DNA from: Candidatus Brachybacter algidus
GTDB taxonomy: Bacteria > Bacteroidota > Bacteroidia > Chitinophagales > Saprospiraceae
DNA: 64,000 nucleotides
NCBI GenBank assembly: GCA_016711705.1
Contig: JADJSK010000014.1
Location: 1 to 64,000, forward strand
Reading direction: 5' to 3'
Below the pieces are notes generated by a model that was not told where the DNA came from, did not search any database, and saw only the letters and a program-made list of their open reading frames with translations. This document shows, piece by piece, positions 44,255 to 53,973 of the stretch. The translations under genes were made by a program, and so were the position numbers. Numbering within the stretch: position 1 is the first letter of the stretch; each line of letters begins with the position of its first letter.

Positions 44255-44542
44255 ATGAGTACTTTTAGTTTTTCTTCTTACGAATCTGAGGAAGTTTTAT
44301 TAGATGAAACTACTACTATTGATCAGCAGGAATTGATAGTATATAATGATGATCACAATACTTTTGAATGGGTGATCAACTGTTTTGTTGATGTTTTACG
44401 TCACACACAGGAGCAAGCAGAGCAACTTTCCTATATGATCCATTTTACTGGAAAAGCATCGGTCAAGATCGGCTCTTATATTATGCTAAAGCCTTTTAAA
44501 GAAGCACTTACTGACAAAGGACTTTCTGTAGTCATCTCATAA
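44255..44542 (+). CDS. clpS: ATP-dependent Clp protease adaptor ClpS
   Basis: ClpS recognises N-degron substrates (N-terminal Leu, Phe, Tyr, Trp) and hands them to ClpAP/ClpCP. 95 aa with the core QQELIVYNDDHNTFEWVINC, FVDVLRHTQEQAEQLSYMIH and FTGKASVKIGSYIMLKPFKE, including the hydrophobic-pocket residues of the family. The downstream gene, nine bases away, encodes the leucyl/phenylalanyl-tRNA-protein transferase that creates such N-degrons, so the two form one pathway operon. Confidence 0.95.
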   Translation: MSTFSFSSYESEEVLLDETTTIDQQELIVYNDDHNTFEWVINCFVDVLRHTQEQAEQLSYMIHFTGKASVKIGSYIMLKPFKEALTDKGLSVVIS

Positions 44543-44551
44543 AACACCTAA

Positions 44552-45277
44552 TTGTCGCCTCTGGATAATTATAAATTTCATTTTACAGATCAATCTTTTC
44601 AACATCCATCTACTGCTAATGATAGTGGCTTAGTAGGTGTTTCATTTATATTGACATTGGAAGATCTTATCTGCGCATACCGTTTCGGTATTTTTCCTGT
44701 CAATGATCCTGCAGATCCTATCGCCTGGTGGAGTCCCAATCCCAGATGGGTGTTAGATCCTGTGAAAGTCAAAGTCTCTAAATCCATGCGCAAAGTGATT
44801 CGTGATCAGCCCTGGCAGATGACTGTAGATACCTGCTTTGCAGATGTCATGCGCCTATGTGCTCAAAGTAAGAAAAGGAAAAGTGGCCTGGATACTTGGA
44901 TCACAGAAGAAATCATTGTTGAATATACTAAATTATTTGAGATGGGTCGCGCTCATAGCTTTGAGGTTTGGAATGGAACAGAATTGGTTGGGGGATTTTA
45001 CGGTGTCCTGACTGGAACCATTTTCTCTGGAGAGAGCATGTTTGCACATGAATCTAATGCGAGCAAATATGCCTTTATCATTGGATGTCAATTTTTTGAA
45101 CATCTTGGCTTAGAATTAGTTGATTGTCAAATGCACTCAGAACATTTGGAAAGTCTTGGTGCGTATCCTCTTGATCGGGATTTTTACCTTGACCTAATCA
45201 AGAGGAAAGGTTTTGAAAATAAGGGGTTGATTGGGAGCTGGACGGAGATATTTGAAAGTTTTTTAGGACAAGGGTAA
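44552..45277 (+). CDS. aat: Leucyl/phenylalanyl-tRNA--protein transferase
   Basis: Attaches Leu or Phe from aminoacyl-tRNA to proteins with N-terminal Arg or Lys, marking them for ClpS-dependent degradation. 241 aa, with the family blocks LICAYRFGIFPVNDPADPIA, WWSPNPRWVLDP, YTKLFEMGRAHSFEVW, GGFYGVLTGTIFSGESMF and ASKYAFIIGCQFFEHLGLEL. The start appears to be TTG at 44552, nine bases after the clpS stop, because no suitable ATG precedes the conserved region. Together with clpS it supplies the two dedicated parts of the bacterial N-end rule. Confidence 0.95.
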   Translation: MSPLDNYKFHFTDQSFQHPSTANDSGLVGVSFILTLEDLICAYRFGIFPVNDPADPIAWWSPNPRWVLDPVKVKVSKSMRKVIRDQPWQMTVDTCFADVMRLCAQSKKRKSGLDTWITEEIIVEYTKLFEMGRAHSFEVWNGTELVGGFYGVLTGTIFSGESMFAHESNASKYAFIIGCQFFEHLGLELVDCQMHSEHLESLGAYPLDRDFYLDLIKRKGFENKGLIGSWTEIFESFLGQG

Positions 45278-45508
45278 AATGGATTAATGTAACGGAAATA
45301 TTTCCATTTGAGCAGTTTGTCCGTTATTGGTTAGCCGCAATACATAAACTGAAATTGCATTTCACTAACTCAAAATCGAAATCAATCTTTGTAGCGTATG
45401 AAAAAGGTGGCGATTTTCAGCAAAACTGTTGATAGGTAGAACTATACATTAATTGACCACAAATGTGTTTAATGATCTATAAATCACCACTTATGCAGCG
45501 GGTCGTTA
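45278..45508. other. Gap with inverted repeat
   Basis: 230 bases, no gene. TAACGGA at 45289-45295 pairs with TCCGTTA at 45319-45325, with a 12-bp palindrome GGAAATATTTCC at 45293-45304 in its 5' arm and loop. Faintly like an integron attC site, but the core sites do not fit. Confidence 0.4.
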
Positions 45509-46129
45509 TTATTTCTTCGTCAGTTTATATCTCAAATGTGTAGTAAAATCTGATGGAATTACTTCTACAATTTGAATATCATATTTGTCTTTGTCAATGC
45601 CGTCAAACAGTCGAATGCCACCTCCTAAAAAAACCGGTGCAATGTGAATGAAAAATTCGTCTACAAGTCCAGCGTTTAGAAATTGTTGAATTGTGTTCGC
45701 CCCACCTTGTATTCTTATGTCTTTCAGTTCTGCTGATTGTTTTGCTTTCTCCAAAGCACTTTCAATTCCGTCGTTGATGAAGTGAAAAGTTGTCGTTCCT
45801 TCTTGAACCCAAGGCTCGCGCTTTTCGTGTGTCAATACATAAACATCAGCTTTATATAGGTCATCTGGCCAACTAGCTTCGCCTTCCTCAAACATCCGTT
45901 TTCCCATAATGAATGCACCTGTTCGTTCAATTGTCTCTCTAATAAAATTACCTTCAGGTCCATCTTCTTTGCCTCCTTCGAATCCTAAGTACTCCCAGAA
46001 AGCTTTTTGATTAAACATCCACGAATGAATTTGTCCTGAAACACCGCCCATAGGGTTTTTAGGACTTCTGTTATCTCCTGCGAAAAAACCGTCTAAGGAT
46101 ATTCCACTATCAAAAATTATTTTACTCAA
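45509..46129 (-). CDS. Dihydrofolate-reductase-like (RibD C-terminal) protein
   Basis: About 206 aa. The start is set at TTG 46129 so that the protein begins SKIIFDSGISLDGFFAG, the conserved first strand of the family; the open frame reaches 46171 with another TTG. Other blocks: AFIMGKRMFEEGEASWPDDL, VYVLTHEKREPW, IRIQGGANTIQQFLNAGLVD, FFIHIAPVFLGGGIRLFDG. These are NAD(P)H-binding reductases related to RibD and DHFR; physiological substrate generally unknown. Stand-alone, with unusual flanking DNA on the 3' side; acquisition is possible but not shown. Confidence 0.88.
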   Translation of the reverse strand: MSKIIFDSGISLDGFFAGDNRSPKNPMGGVSGQIHSWMFNQKAFWEYLGFEGGKEDGPEGNFIRETIERTGAFIMGKRMFEEGEASWPDDLYKADVYVLTHEKREPWVQEGTTTFHFINDGIESALEKAKQSAELKDIRIQGGANTIQQFLNAGLVDEFFIHIAPVFLGGGIRLFDGIDKDKYDIQIVEVIPSDFTTHLRYKLTKK

Positions 46130-46364
46130 ATTTTTATTTTTCTTTTGTCTGTTGGTTAATACGAAACGCAAATATAAATAATACCAAAATTTTACAGTAT
46201 AATACCGAGCTGAAAGTCGATTAGGACCGAAGTTTCGGGAGTCTATTACGAATTTCCATTCTGTATAATTATTGATCCTGAAGTTTTACAATCCCCGATA
46301 TCAAAGTAAAATGCGCAATCTACGCTACCTTTCCTCCTCATAACAAATCATTGAAGAATGCAAT

Positions 46365-49300
46365 TTACATCTTATCCATCTTTAGCACTTGAAGTTTGTC
46401 CCTTACCATTATTTGAATAAAATAAACCCCTTTAGGTAAGTTGCTTTTGAATAATTTAGATGCATGTCCTTCCTGCTTCCATTCATAATGTTCCATTCTC
46501 TGTCCGAATAAGTTAATCACATCCGCGCTTACCGAAACTCCATCTTCGATACCGGATAACTTGATGTTGTAATGGTCGCTAGTGGGATTGGGATAAAGTA
46601 TTGCAAACTTTTCAGATGCACCATTCTTAGTTGCAATGGTCTCATTACCCAGAGGCAATTTATTTTCAATACCTCCAGTATTAATATAAAATTCTGAAAG
46701 CCCACTCGTTTCGAATTCAATATAGTATCCATTGCCATAAGGTACTAGATCACTATTTTTGAAATTATAGAAATAATAAACAGGGTCGATCTCATTGCCG
46801 AACATTCCATCTTCTTCCGCAGAACTGATTTTTGTCACACCCAATTCATAGGCAGTGCTTGGTTTGTCATAGCCTTCCGGTGCATTCCGGCTTCTTTCAC
46901 ATTCTTCATCAGTGAAAAACAATCTAACTTTCAACGTGCCATTTGTCAGTGGTGATTCTGTTGAAATCTTAAAATTTCTGTCAAGATAATATTGAAGCTC
47001 GTCTTTCCTTTGTTCTGAGTCCGGATTGAAATAGACATTCACAGTTGTCTCACCTATGGCATTGTCTCCTGTGTATTTGAGAGAAGCCACCTTGTCGCCA
47101 TTAATATTGAAATCTGTCCAATCATTTGTCAGAAGTTGACTTACTAAAGCATCACTGCCTTGGTATATATTCTGAGATTCATATATATGTACATCATCTA
47201 TAGACAGACCCTCTGCTGTCATACTTTCGTCTGAACGCATAATAAATCTGAACTGAACACTTGATCGGTCGGCGATATCAACCAGATGAACTGGTATACT
47301 TGCCACATGCCAATAATTATATGTGCTGTCCCATTTTTCTTCCTTATTATACCAATTGGTGCCTTCCAGCATAGTTCCTAGAGTTTTCCACTCAAATCCG
47401 TCTTCGCTATATTCGACGCTGGCTCCATCATATTTGACCTCCAAATCATAGGCAAAAGAAAAAGATAACATTGGATCATTAGTGAAAGCTGATAGATCAA
47501 AACAAGGAGAAACAAGATTTGACCGTTCGAATGCCAAATAATTATTTGTTAAGTTAGTAGTCCAGGCTTTTTCACCATTTGCGGCACCTTTCAACTGATT
47601 TTTCTGAGGAAGCCCCCATTCCCAGGTGCTTCTTTGTCCATCTGAATACCAATGCCCATTGTCAGTTTCAAAGGATTCGAGATAGGGGAAATTATTAATG
47701 TAAATGTTATTAGTAAATTTATAATTGTCAAGTGTATCATTGGCTCTGTAATTGTCTGAACCTGCATTTACCCAAGCCTTCAATTCATATTTTCCAGCTA
47801 AGGAAAGATCTGTTGGAGGAAATGAGTATGTCAAAACTTCATTACCCTCAATACTTCCTACAGCAAAAGGACCCTGAATGGCGCCATTGTTGATGGTATA
47901 CCATGCTTGAATATTTTCAGCTTTGTTGACATCTGTATTTTCTATATTGATGACAATTCCTTCAGTTTTACTCAATCCACACACATTCAAACCTGGATGT
48001 TGTATATTTTGAATACCGATGTCATTGTTAGCTATATGCAGCGCCATATCATCAAAAGTATATCCTCCATAACTATTGATAGCAATGGCAGGACCACTGA
48101 CCTCCACGTCAAATCTGATTTGACAAGAAGAAGAAAATTGCTGACCAGCTGCATAGAGTATTTTAGTCAACGGGATACCCAATACTTTTTTATAACTACC
48201 ACCATTGGCCTCATTTGCATATAAATCATAGATCTGTATCCATTCGTCCAAGTCACTTCCCCTCGCCCATACTTTACTTGCGGCACGCTTAAGTGTGTCT
48301 GCATTGTGATTGAGGTAAGAGAAATCGAATTTAATATTATCACTTCCATTATAATTAGACATATTGAGTGTAGCCATCAATTGATTGATGATGAGTGATC
48401 CATCATTTTTTCGATCAATAGTCAAAGATTTATTTCCATTTTTATTAAAATCTCTCAAAACAAATGTTCTTGCCCTTCCCTGGATATCTTCAGTCAAAAA
48501 ATCAAATCGTTCGATTCCGTCCAATCCAAAAGATGTACCCTCGTAAGTTGAGGTATTTGCATTCTCAAAGTCAACTTTAAAGGTTGTATTCAAGTCATTG
48601 GTGACCAATATTGGTTCGTTAGGCAATTGTCGAATAGTCTTTGACATGGTGTTATTGTCTAAATATGGAGTGTCAATATCACCTATTATTCCTGCAGTAA
48701 TATTATACGTTCCTACATTAAATACATTTATTGGATTGGCAAAATTAAATACTTCGGAACTGCCCGGGGCCAGCACACCATTAAAATCCTCAATGATATT
48801 TCCAGCACCTGCATTATAAAATAGCTTGAAATTTGAAATCTCTGAAGTTCCCAAATTGCGAACGATCACTTTCACAGTTTCATTATTTGTGAGCGCTGTT
48901 GAGGTGTTTTGCCTTCCAGTTTGAGATATGTTGATTTGCTCTATAGCGAGATCTCTCGCCCATGGACATTGATTTCCATTAGCATTTACAAATAAGGAAA
49001 GACACCTTCTACCTACTCCGCCATCTGCCAGGACGGCAGCAGCAGAGATTAACTCCTTGCCATCTGGATCTAGTCCATCAAGTATATAAGTAGTGTCTGT
49101 TGTCTCTGCCACTTCTACCATGTAGAAACCGGATTTTTTATATATTTTGTAAGCTACAGCATCAATGACAGGAGACCAGTTTAATTGGGCGTTTCCACGA
49201 CATAACGGAACTACTTTAAAGTTGGTCGGAATCGGACATATTGTAAATCTGCCACTCGTATCAGACTCGAATCCTTCCTTACTGACCATCAATCTTGCCT

Positions 49301-51371
49301 GGCTAGTCCTTACTTGAGCCATGTCGAACCTGATGGTTCTAAGGCTGTCTTCTTTATTAGCCAACAATTCCCAATTTTGCCCATCGTCATAAGAAATATT
49401 TATGTCGAAGGGCTTACCATTATTATACGGACATTCCCATTGGAAATATTCAAATTCGCCTGGTATATACTTTTCGCCCCCAAACGGTCCATTTATTAAT
49501 ATTTTTTTGCTTTCGGTACGGTAGGCTAATGCATAAGATTGCTCTCCCTGAATGGATCTTCCTTTTACCCTGATCTTATAATCTCCAGCCTTTGGTTCTA
49601 TCCAACTGATCTGTTCGAGATTGTTTAGGCTATCTACTCCTCTTACAGCTGGCAGTGCAGCTTGAGAAGGATTAGGGTCAAGTGTCCATGGCAAAATAGT
49701 CCCTTCCGGGCCTATCAACTCAAGATCTAAATCATTAATGAGTTGATCCACCACTAGTGCATTACCAGAAGGATCGACCCAGCATAGAGTAACTACTGCC
49801 TTGGCTGCATTCGGCGGTACATGAAAAGTTATTTCATTCAAACCGTCCTGACTTATCTTATCTAAAGTATGCTGCCCACTAAGTGCTTCTCTGGCAGCTT
49901 TTGCAATATTTACCTTACCATACCCATTTGAGAATTCAGGTCCTTCAGTCAAAAGATCGTCAGCAGTATTGGTTAGAATAGCCTTGAGGAGATCCGATTT
50001 AGGATAAGTGCCTTCATGCGTTTTTTTGTAAGCTTCCTGCATTGCCGCAATAGCACTTGTGATGCTTGGGGCTGACATTGAAGTGCCTGCGGTAGTATAA
50101 TAGTTGTTGAGGTCTCCAGCACTGGTCGTATTAGTTCCTTGTGATACAATTTCTGGCTTTATTCGACCATCATCTGTAGGGCCCTGACATGAATATTCAG
50201 TCACTGGAGTACCTTCTCTTCTCCAAATAGAACCTACTGTGATACCATTTTTAGAACATTGAGGCCCAGAAAGCACCGAGTTAAATGCCAATGGCACTCC
50301 TTCGCAAATCAAAGCGCCACTATTGCCACTCGCCCATACATGAATAAGGTCAGGAAAATGAACTGTGCTTTCATCAACTTCCTGAGCAAAAAGGTCATAT
50401 TCTCCCATTCTTGTGCAATCAATCGTTTTTTCTATTGTTGCATAAGAATTATTAGTAACCCGGATATTATAATCTCTATAGAATAATTCAGCATTGCTTA
50501 TGATGTCAAATGCATCTGCATTTACAATGGTTGCTTTATTTAAAAAACCTCTGTGTTTGTCCTGCACATTACCCGCTCCGATCATTGTACCTGCCGTATG
50601 TGAAGCATGAGAACCTTCATTAAATCTTGTAAAATTAATAACTCTGTCATTCAGATCTTCATGGTCAAATGCACCACTATCCCCATGCCCTATGACGATC
50701 CCTTCACCATTCAGTCCCAATCCACCACTTTCTATAGAGGCATTGGCTCCTTGAACTGCTTCCAAAGACCTTTTATAAAAATTTAGAAAAGTATAATTCC
50801 TGGGGCACAATTGAATGGATTGGACTACATCTTTTTCTGTGATGGCCTCACATGTGATAAGATCTGTATCTGCTATAATGTAAGTTTTATTGTCAAAGCT
50901 CCTACTCTCTGCTACTTTTACGTTTGGAAATAATGTGGCAATTGATTCCTCATTATGAATTCCATATAAACATAACTTGACCCGCATCTTGGATTTATAG
51001 CCAGAGTCGATAACTTCACTGCCGATCTTGTATTTTCCAGGGATTTCAAATATGCTGTTGATGTGGGGCGAACTGATCAGTTTTTCAAGACATTCAGATG
51101 CTATTTGAACGACATAAGTTCGTTTGTCGAGCCGGTCCATCAAATGAATTTCACATTTTAATTCACCAGCTAAAGCACTTATAAGAGTTCGGTCAGCAAT
51201 TTGAATGGTTATAATAAGATCTTTAGTGATACCTTTTGCAAGCTGGTAGCCACTCTTAGCAGGAGGGATATATGTTCCGTTTTTGAATAGAACCGGCTGA
51301 TTTACCTGTCCTATTAATGGTAAAGGAAGGATAAAACATAATAGAGTATAGATCTTGTAGAACTTGCGCAT
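46365..51371 (-). CDS. Subtilisin-like (S8) serine protease with T9SS sorting domain
   Basis: 1,668 aa surface or secreted protease. Signal peptide (YTLLCFILPLPLIGQ), then a propeptide-like region; catalytic Asp near residue 227 (IVIGHGDSGAFDHEDL), His near 257 (GSHASHTAGTMIG), Asn region ASGNSGALICE near 345, and Ser near 429 (GTSMSAPSITSAIAAM). Beyond 550: a P-domain-like sandwich, a fibronectin-like unit (CRGNAQLNWSPVIDAVAYKI), CARDB-type repeats (IEQINISQTGRQN, NNTMSKTIRQLP) and a MAM/jelly-roll-like block (ESFETDNGHWYSDGQRSTWE). The last 80 residues (LYPNPTSDHYNIKLSG to KMDKM) are a type A T9SS sorting domain. It would digest external protein. No T9SS machinery gene is in the window. Confidence 0.93.
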   Translation of the reverse strand: MRKFYKIYTLLCFILPLPLIGQVNQPVLFKNGTYIPPAKSGYQLAKGITKDLIITIQIADRTLISALAGELKCEIHLMDRLDKRTYVVQIASECLEKLISSPHINSIFEIPGKYKIGSEVIDSGYKSKMRVKLCLYGIHNEESIATLFPNVKVAESRSFDNKTYIIADTDLITCEAITEKDVVQSIQLCPRNYTFLNFYKRSLEAVQGANASIESGGLGLNGEGIVIGHGDSGAFDHEDLNDRVINFTRFNEGSHASHTAGTMIGAGNVQDKHRGFLNKATIVNADAFDIISNAELFYRDYNIRVTNNSYATIEKTIDCTRMGEYDLFAQEVDESTVHFPDLIHVWASGNSGALICEGVPLAFNSVLSGPQCSKNGITVGSIWRREGTPVTEYSCQGPTDDGRIKPEIVSQGTNTTSAGDLNNYYTTAGTSMSAPSITSAIAAMQEAYKKTHEGTYPKSDLLKAILTNTADDLLTEGPEFSNGYGKVNIAKAAREALSGQHTLDKISQDGLNEITFHVPPNAAKAVVTLCWVDPSGNALVVDQLINDLDLELIGPEGTILPWTLDPNPSQAALPAVRGVDSLNNLEQISWIEPKAGDYKIRVKGRSIQGEQSYALAYRTESKKILINGPFGGEKYIPGEFEYFQWECPYNNGKPFDINISYDDGQNWELLANKEDSLRTIRFDMAQVRTSQARLMVSKEGFESDTSGRFTICPIPTNFKVVPLCRGNAQLNWSPVIDAVAYKIYKKSGFYMVEVAETTDTTYILDGLDPDGKELISAAAVLADGGVGRRCLSLFVNANGNQCPWARDLAIEQINISQTGRQNTSTALTNNETVKVIVRNLGTSEISNFKLFYNAGAGNIIEDFNGVLAPGSSEVFNFANPINVFNVGTYNITAGIIGDIDTPYLDNNTMSKTIRQLPNEPILVTNDLNTTFKVDFENANTSTYEGTSFGLDGIERFDFLTEDIQGRARTFVLRDFNKNGNKSLTIDRKNDGSLIINQLMATLNMSNYNGSDNIKFDFSYLNHNADTLKRAASKVWARGSDLDEWIQIYDLYANEANGGSYKKVLGIPLTKILYAAGQQFSSSCQIRFDVEVSGPAIAINSYGGYTFDDMALHIANNDIGIQNIQHPGLNVCGLSKTEGIVINIENTDVNKAENIQAWYTINNGAIQGPFAVGSIEGNEVLTYSFPPTDLSLAGKYELKAWVNAGSDNYRANDTLDNYKFTNNIYINNFPYLESFETDNGHWYSDGQRSTWEWGLPQKNQLKGAANGEKAWTTNLTNNYLAFERSNLVSPCFDLSAFTNDPMLSFSFAYDLEVKYDGASVEYSEDGFEWKTLGTMLEGTNWYNKEEKWDSTYNYWHVASIPVHLVDIADRSSVQFRFIMRSDESMTAEGLSIDDVHIYESQNIYQGSDALVSQLLTNDWTDFNINGDKVASLKYTGDNAIGETTVNVYFNPDSEQRKDELQYYLDRNFKISTESPLTNGTLKVRLFFTDEECERSRNAPEGYDKPSTAYELGVTKISSAEEDGMFGNEIDPVYYFYNFKNSDLVPYGNGYYIEFETSGLSEFYINTGGIENKLPLGNETIATKNGASEKFAILYPNPTSDHYNIKLSGIEDGVSVSADVINLFGQRMEHYEWKQEGHASKLFKSNLPKGVYFIQIMVRDKLQVLKMDKM

Positions 51372-51431
51372 CTTAATTCTTTTAAAAAATTAAATATACG
51401 CATTCAGAGAATAAAACAATATGGTCTGGTG

Positions 51432-52085
51432 CTACTTTAACAAAGCAATCTCTGAAATATTTCCTGAGACGACCTGATCCATTGTTACAAGGATCTCCGC
51501 ATTGAGAGGAAGGTAAATATCGACTCTGGATCCGAATTTAATAAAACCCATTTCATGTCCACGTTTGACTTCATCTCCTTCTTTGAGATAATTTACGATC
51601 CTTCTAGCTAGGGCACCAGCTACTTGTCTGATCATAATATTACCTTTGTCATGCTGATAAACTACCGTAGTTCTTTCGTTTTCGGTAGAAGATTTGGGAT
51701 TCCAGGCAGCAAGATATTTGCCAGGATGGTATCTACTAACGATGACTTTACCGGACACGGGATTTCTATTGACATGCACATTGATAGGCGACATGAAGAT
51801 ACTGACGAGCATTCTTTCATCCTTAAATATCTCACTTTCAATCACTTTTTCAATGACAACAACTTTTCCATCTGCAGGAGCGATCAGGATATTTTCATCG
51901 ATATTGGGAGGCATTCTTTCCGGATTTCTGAAGAACTGTAAAACAGTGACCATCAAAAACAGAATTAAAGCATATGCGATCAGAATAAACCCTGGCAAGT
52001 ACATGCTGAAAAGCCACCAGACAATAATACTGAATATAATCGAAATAAGAATGGTAGCCTTACCTTCTTTGTGTATTCTGAACAT
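51432..52085 (-). CDS. psd: Phosphatidylserine decarboxylase (short type)
   Basis: Converts phosphatidylserine to phosphatidylethanolamine, the main zwitterionic phospholipid. 217 aa: two N-terminal membrane helices (about 10-50), then NILIAPADGKVVVIEKVIES, SIFMSPINVHVNRNPVSGKV, ENERTTVVYQ and IVNYLKEGDEVKRGHEMGFI. FGSRVDIYLP near 185 contains the Gly-Ser bond where self-cleavage makes the pyruvoyl group. Length fits the short (psd-A) family of Bacteroidota. It follows cdsA by 6 bases; cdsA supplies the CDP-diacylglycerol needed to make its substrate. Confidence 0.95.
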   Translation of the reverse strand: MFRIHKEGKATILISIIFSIIVWWLFSMYLPGFILIAYALILFLMVTVLQFFRNPERMPPNIDENILIAPADGKVVVIEKVIESEIFKDERMLVSIFMSPINVHVNRNPVSGKVIVSRYHPGKYLAAWNPKSSTENERTTVVYQHDKGNIMIRQVAGALARRIVNYLKEGDEVKRGHEMGFIKFGSRVDIYLPLNAEILVTMDQVVSGNISEIALLK

Positions 52086-52091
52086 AGATTT

Positions 52092-52910
52092 TTATATAAA
52101 TTTAGTGTAAAGGTAGATAAATGATATAATAAAGAGGAAAGAGTCGAAACGATCCAAGAATCCTCCATGGCCGGGGAGAAAAGTCCCGGTATCCTTAATA
52201 TTGTAATTTCTTTTAAATTTGGACTCGATCAGATCACCAATTGTTCCTGCTACACCGATTATAAAAGCTATAACCAGCCATTCCTTCCAATCGAACGCAT
52301 TATTTAAAAGCGACATTGGATATGACATTATCATAGCAGTTAATATACCACCAAGTGTTCCTTCGACGGTTTTTTTGGGAGATACAGCTGGAAAAAGTGG
52401 TCTTTTACCAATAGCAGAACCTACGAGATAAGCCCCGGTATCATTCGCCCATATCAATGGAATTATTCCAAGTAATGGCAAATATGAGAATCCACCATCT
52501 TTAAAACCAAGTTCATAGGCAAACATACATGGGAATCCAATGTAGACTAACGCGAATAAACTATAAGAGGTCTTTTCTATAGGATTTTGTGTGGCCGAAA
52601 GCAGTTCGCTCGCCAAAATGATTAAGATCCAGCATACCAGACATGAGATCATTACTTCAGGAGCTACCTGGAGGTATTCCATTCTTATTAGAATCCCAAA
52701 TACTACCGGCATAAAACAATTGAGCAGGGCTAGCCCGAATCTTAATTTATTTTTAGTATCGAATACTATTTTATAAAATTCATAACCACATAACAAACTT
52801 ATTAAAAAGAATAATAATGTATACGACCATTGGGAAAGGACAAGGCTTCCTATGACGAAAAAGGTAAAAAATATCGCAGTATATAATCGTGTAGAAATAT
52901 CCTTGATCAT
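52092..52910 (-). CDS. cdsA: Phosphatidate cytidylyltransferase
   Basis: Makes CDP-diacylglycerol from phosphatidate and CTP at the inner membrane. 272 aa, about eight hydrophobic helices, with family motifs GKRPLFPAVSPKKTVEGTLG (about 172-192), IGDLIESKFKRNYNIKDTGT and the signature LPGHGGFLDRFDSFLF near the C-terminus. It overlaps the upstream CPBP protease gene by four bases and precedes psd, giving a conserved lipid operon. Confidence 0.95.
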   Translation of the reverse strand: MIKDISTRLYTAIFFTFFVIGSLVLSQWSYTLLFFLISLLCGYEFYKIVFDTKNKLRFGLALLNCFMPVVFGILIRMEYLQVAPEVMISCLVCWILIILASELLSATQNPIEKTSYSLFALVYIGFPCMFAYELGFKDGGFSYLPLLGIIPLIWANDTGAYLVGSAIGKRPLFPAVSPKKTVEGTLGGILTAMIMSYPMSLLNNAFDWKEWLVIAFIIGVAGTIGDLIESKFKRNYNIKDTGTFLPGHGGFLDRFDSFLFIISFIYLYTKFI

Positions 52911-53827
52911 GAAAGTGCTTTATTTTTTATAAAATACTTTTGAAATAGGTGTGTGCTTAAAGCAAGGACCACCACGCTTCCGATGACCAACCAAATAGGA
53001 ACATTGTAATTGTCCATTTTTTCCAACCTTGTCGCATCGTTCCTCACCGTATATTGCAATATTACTTGTACTGCATTGTTGGTAAAATGGGCTATCATTG
53101 GATAGATTATATTGCCCGACCACATCATCAGATATCCCAGAACCAGCCCTAGGATCATTCTAGGAAAAAATCCTTCAAATTGGATGTGGATAGCGCTAAA
53201 TATGATGGCTGTCAGCCATACGGTCACATGTTTGTGAAAAATTAATTTCTTTATGATAGTTTGTAAAAAACCCCTGAATATAAGCTCCTCACCAATAGCG
53301 GGAATTAGTGCAATTAAAAATACATTCACTAAAAGTACAAGTATGGAATCATTGTTGAGCATTAACGATACCAACTTCGCAGTCTGGTCTTCCATATTAC
53401 GCAGGACGTCTGGAAGTGGAATCATTTTATTGACCTCAGAAGAAAATTGAACCAAAGGGTAAGAACACATTAATATAAAAACACCTATTAAAGCTGCATT
53501 CAAGTTGAACTTTGGAGAAAAATTAAAAAATACGTCACCTTCATGTCGCTTATAAAGTCGCATGGCTAAGAGCGCAGGTAGAATAAAAGCAAAAAGGTGC
53601 TGACTGAAAACGATGAGTCTATAAACCCATGCTACTTCGTTTGTTTTTGCCTTTGAAAGTCCTTCAAAGTTCATTACACCGATCTGCACTTTGGTTACCT
53701 GGCCTATCAGAGCAGATACACTTGCTGCGCATAAAGCACAGACCACTATAAAGGCAAGAAGAATCATCATCCATTTAAACCAAAATATTGGTTCTCTTAA
53801 TGGTAAGGGACCTGTTTGTGATGTCAT
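52907..53827 (-). CDS. CPBP family intramembrane metalloprotease
   Basis: 306 aa with about eight hydrophobic helices. Abi/CAAX-protease motifs: EELIFRGFLQTIIKKL (EExxxR, near residue 179), ALIPAIGEE just before it, FSAIHIQFEGFFPRMILGLV (FxxxH) and MIAHFTNNAVQVI (HxxxN). Members cleave membrane-embedded or lipidated proteins; the substrate is unknown. It is the first gene of the operon with cdsA and psd and is translationally coupled to cdsA, so a role in envelope lipid or lipoprotein maintenance is likely but unproven. Confidence 0.92.
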   Translation of the reverse strand: MTSQTGPLPLREPIFWFKWMMILLAFIVVCALCAASVSALIGQVTKVQIGVMNFEGLSKAKTNEVAWVYRLIVFSQHLFAFILPALLAMRLYKRHEGDVFFNFSPKFNLNAALIGVFILMCSYPLVQFSSEVNKMIPLPDVLRNMEDQTAKLVSLMLNNDSILVLLVNVFLIALIPAIGEELIFRGFLQTIIKKLIFHKHVTVWLTAIIFSAIHIQFEGFFPRMILGLVLGYLMMWSGNIIYPMIAHFTNNAVQVILQYTVRNDATRLEKMDNYNVPIWLVIGSVVVLALSTHLFQKYFIKNKALS

Positions 53828-53973
53828 GATTTAGTTAAAATAAGCTAGATATCTTTTTTGATAGAAGACTTAATGCATACTTGCAGGAAGTTATCTTCTG
53901 AAAACAAAGATAGAATATTACCTTTACCTAAGGTATTATTTTAAATGTCTCAAAAAAATCTAGCAGACAAGCC

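Noticed and set aside
45278..45508. Possible integron attC site near the DHFR-like gene
   Set aside because: There is a 7-bp inverted repeat, but the terminal core sites do not match the attC consensus and no integrase or cassette array is seen.
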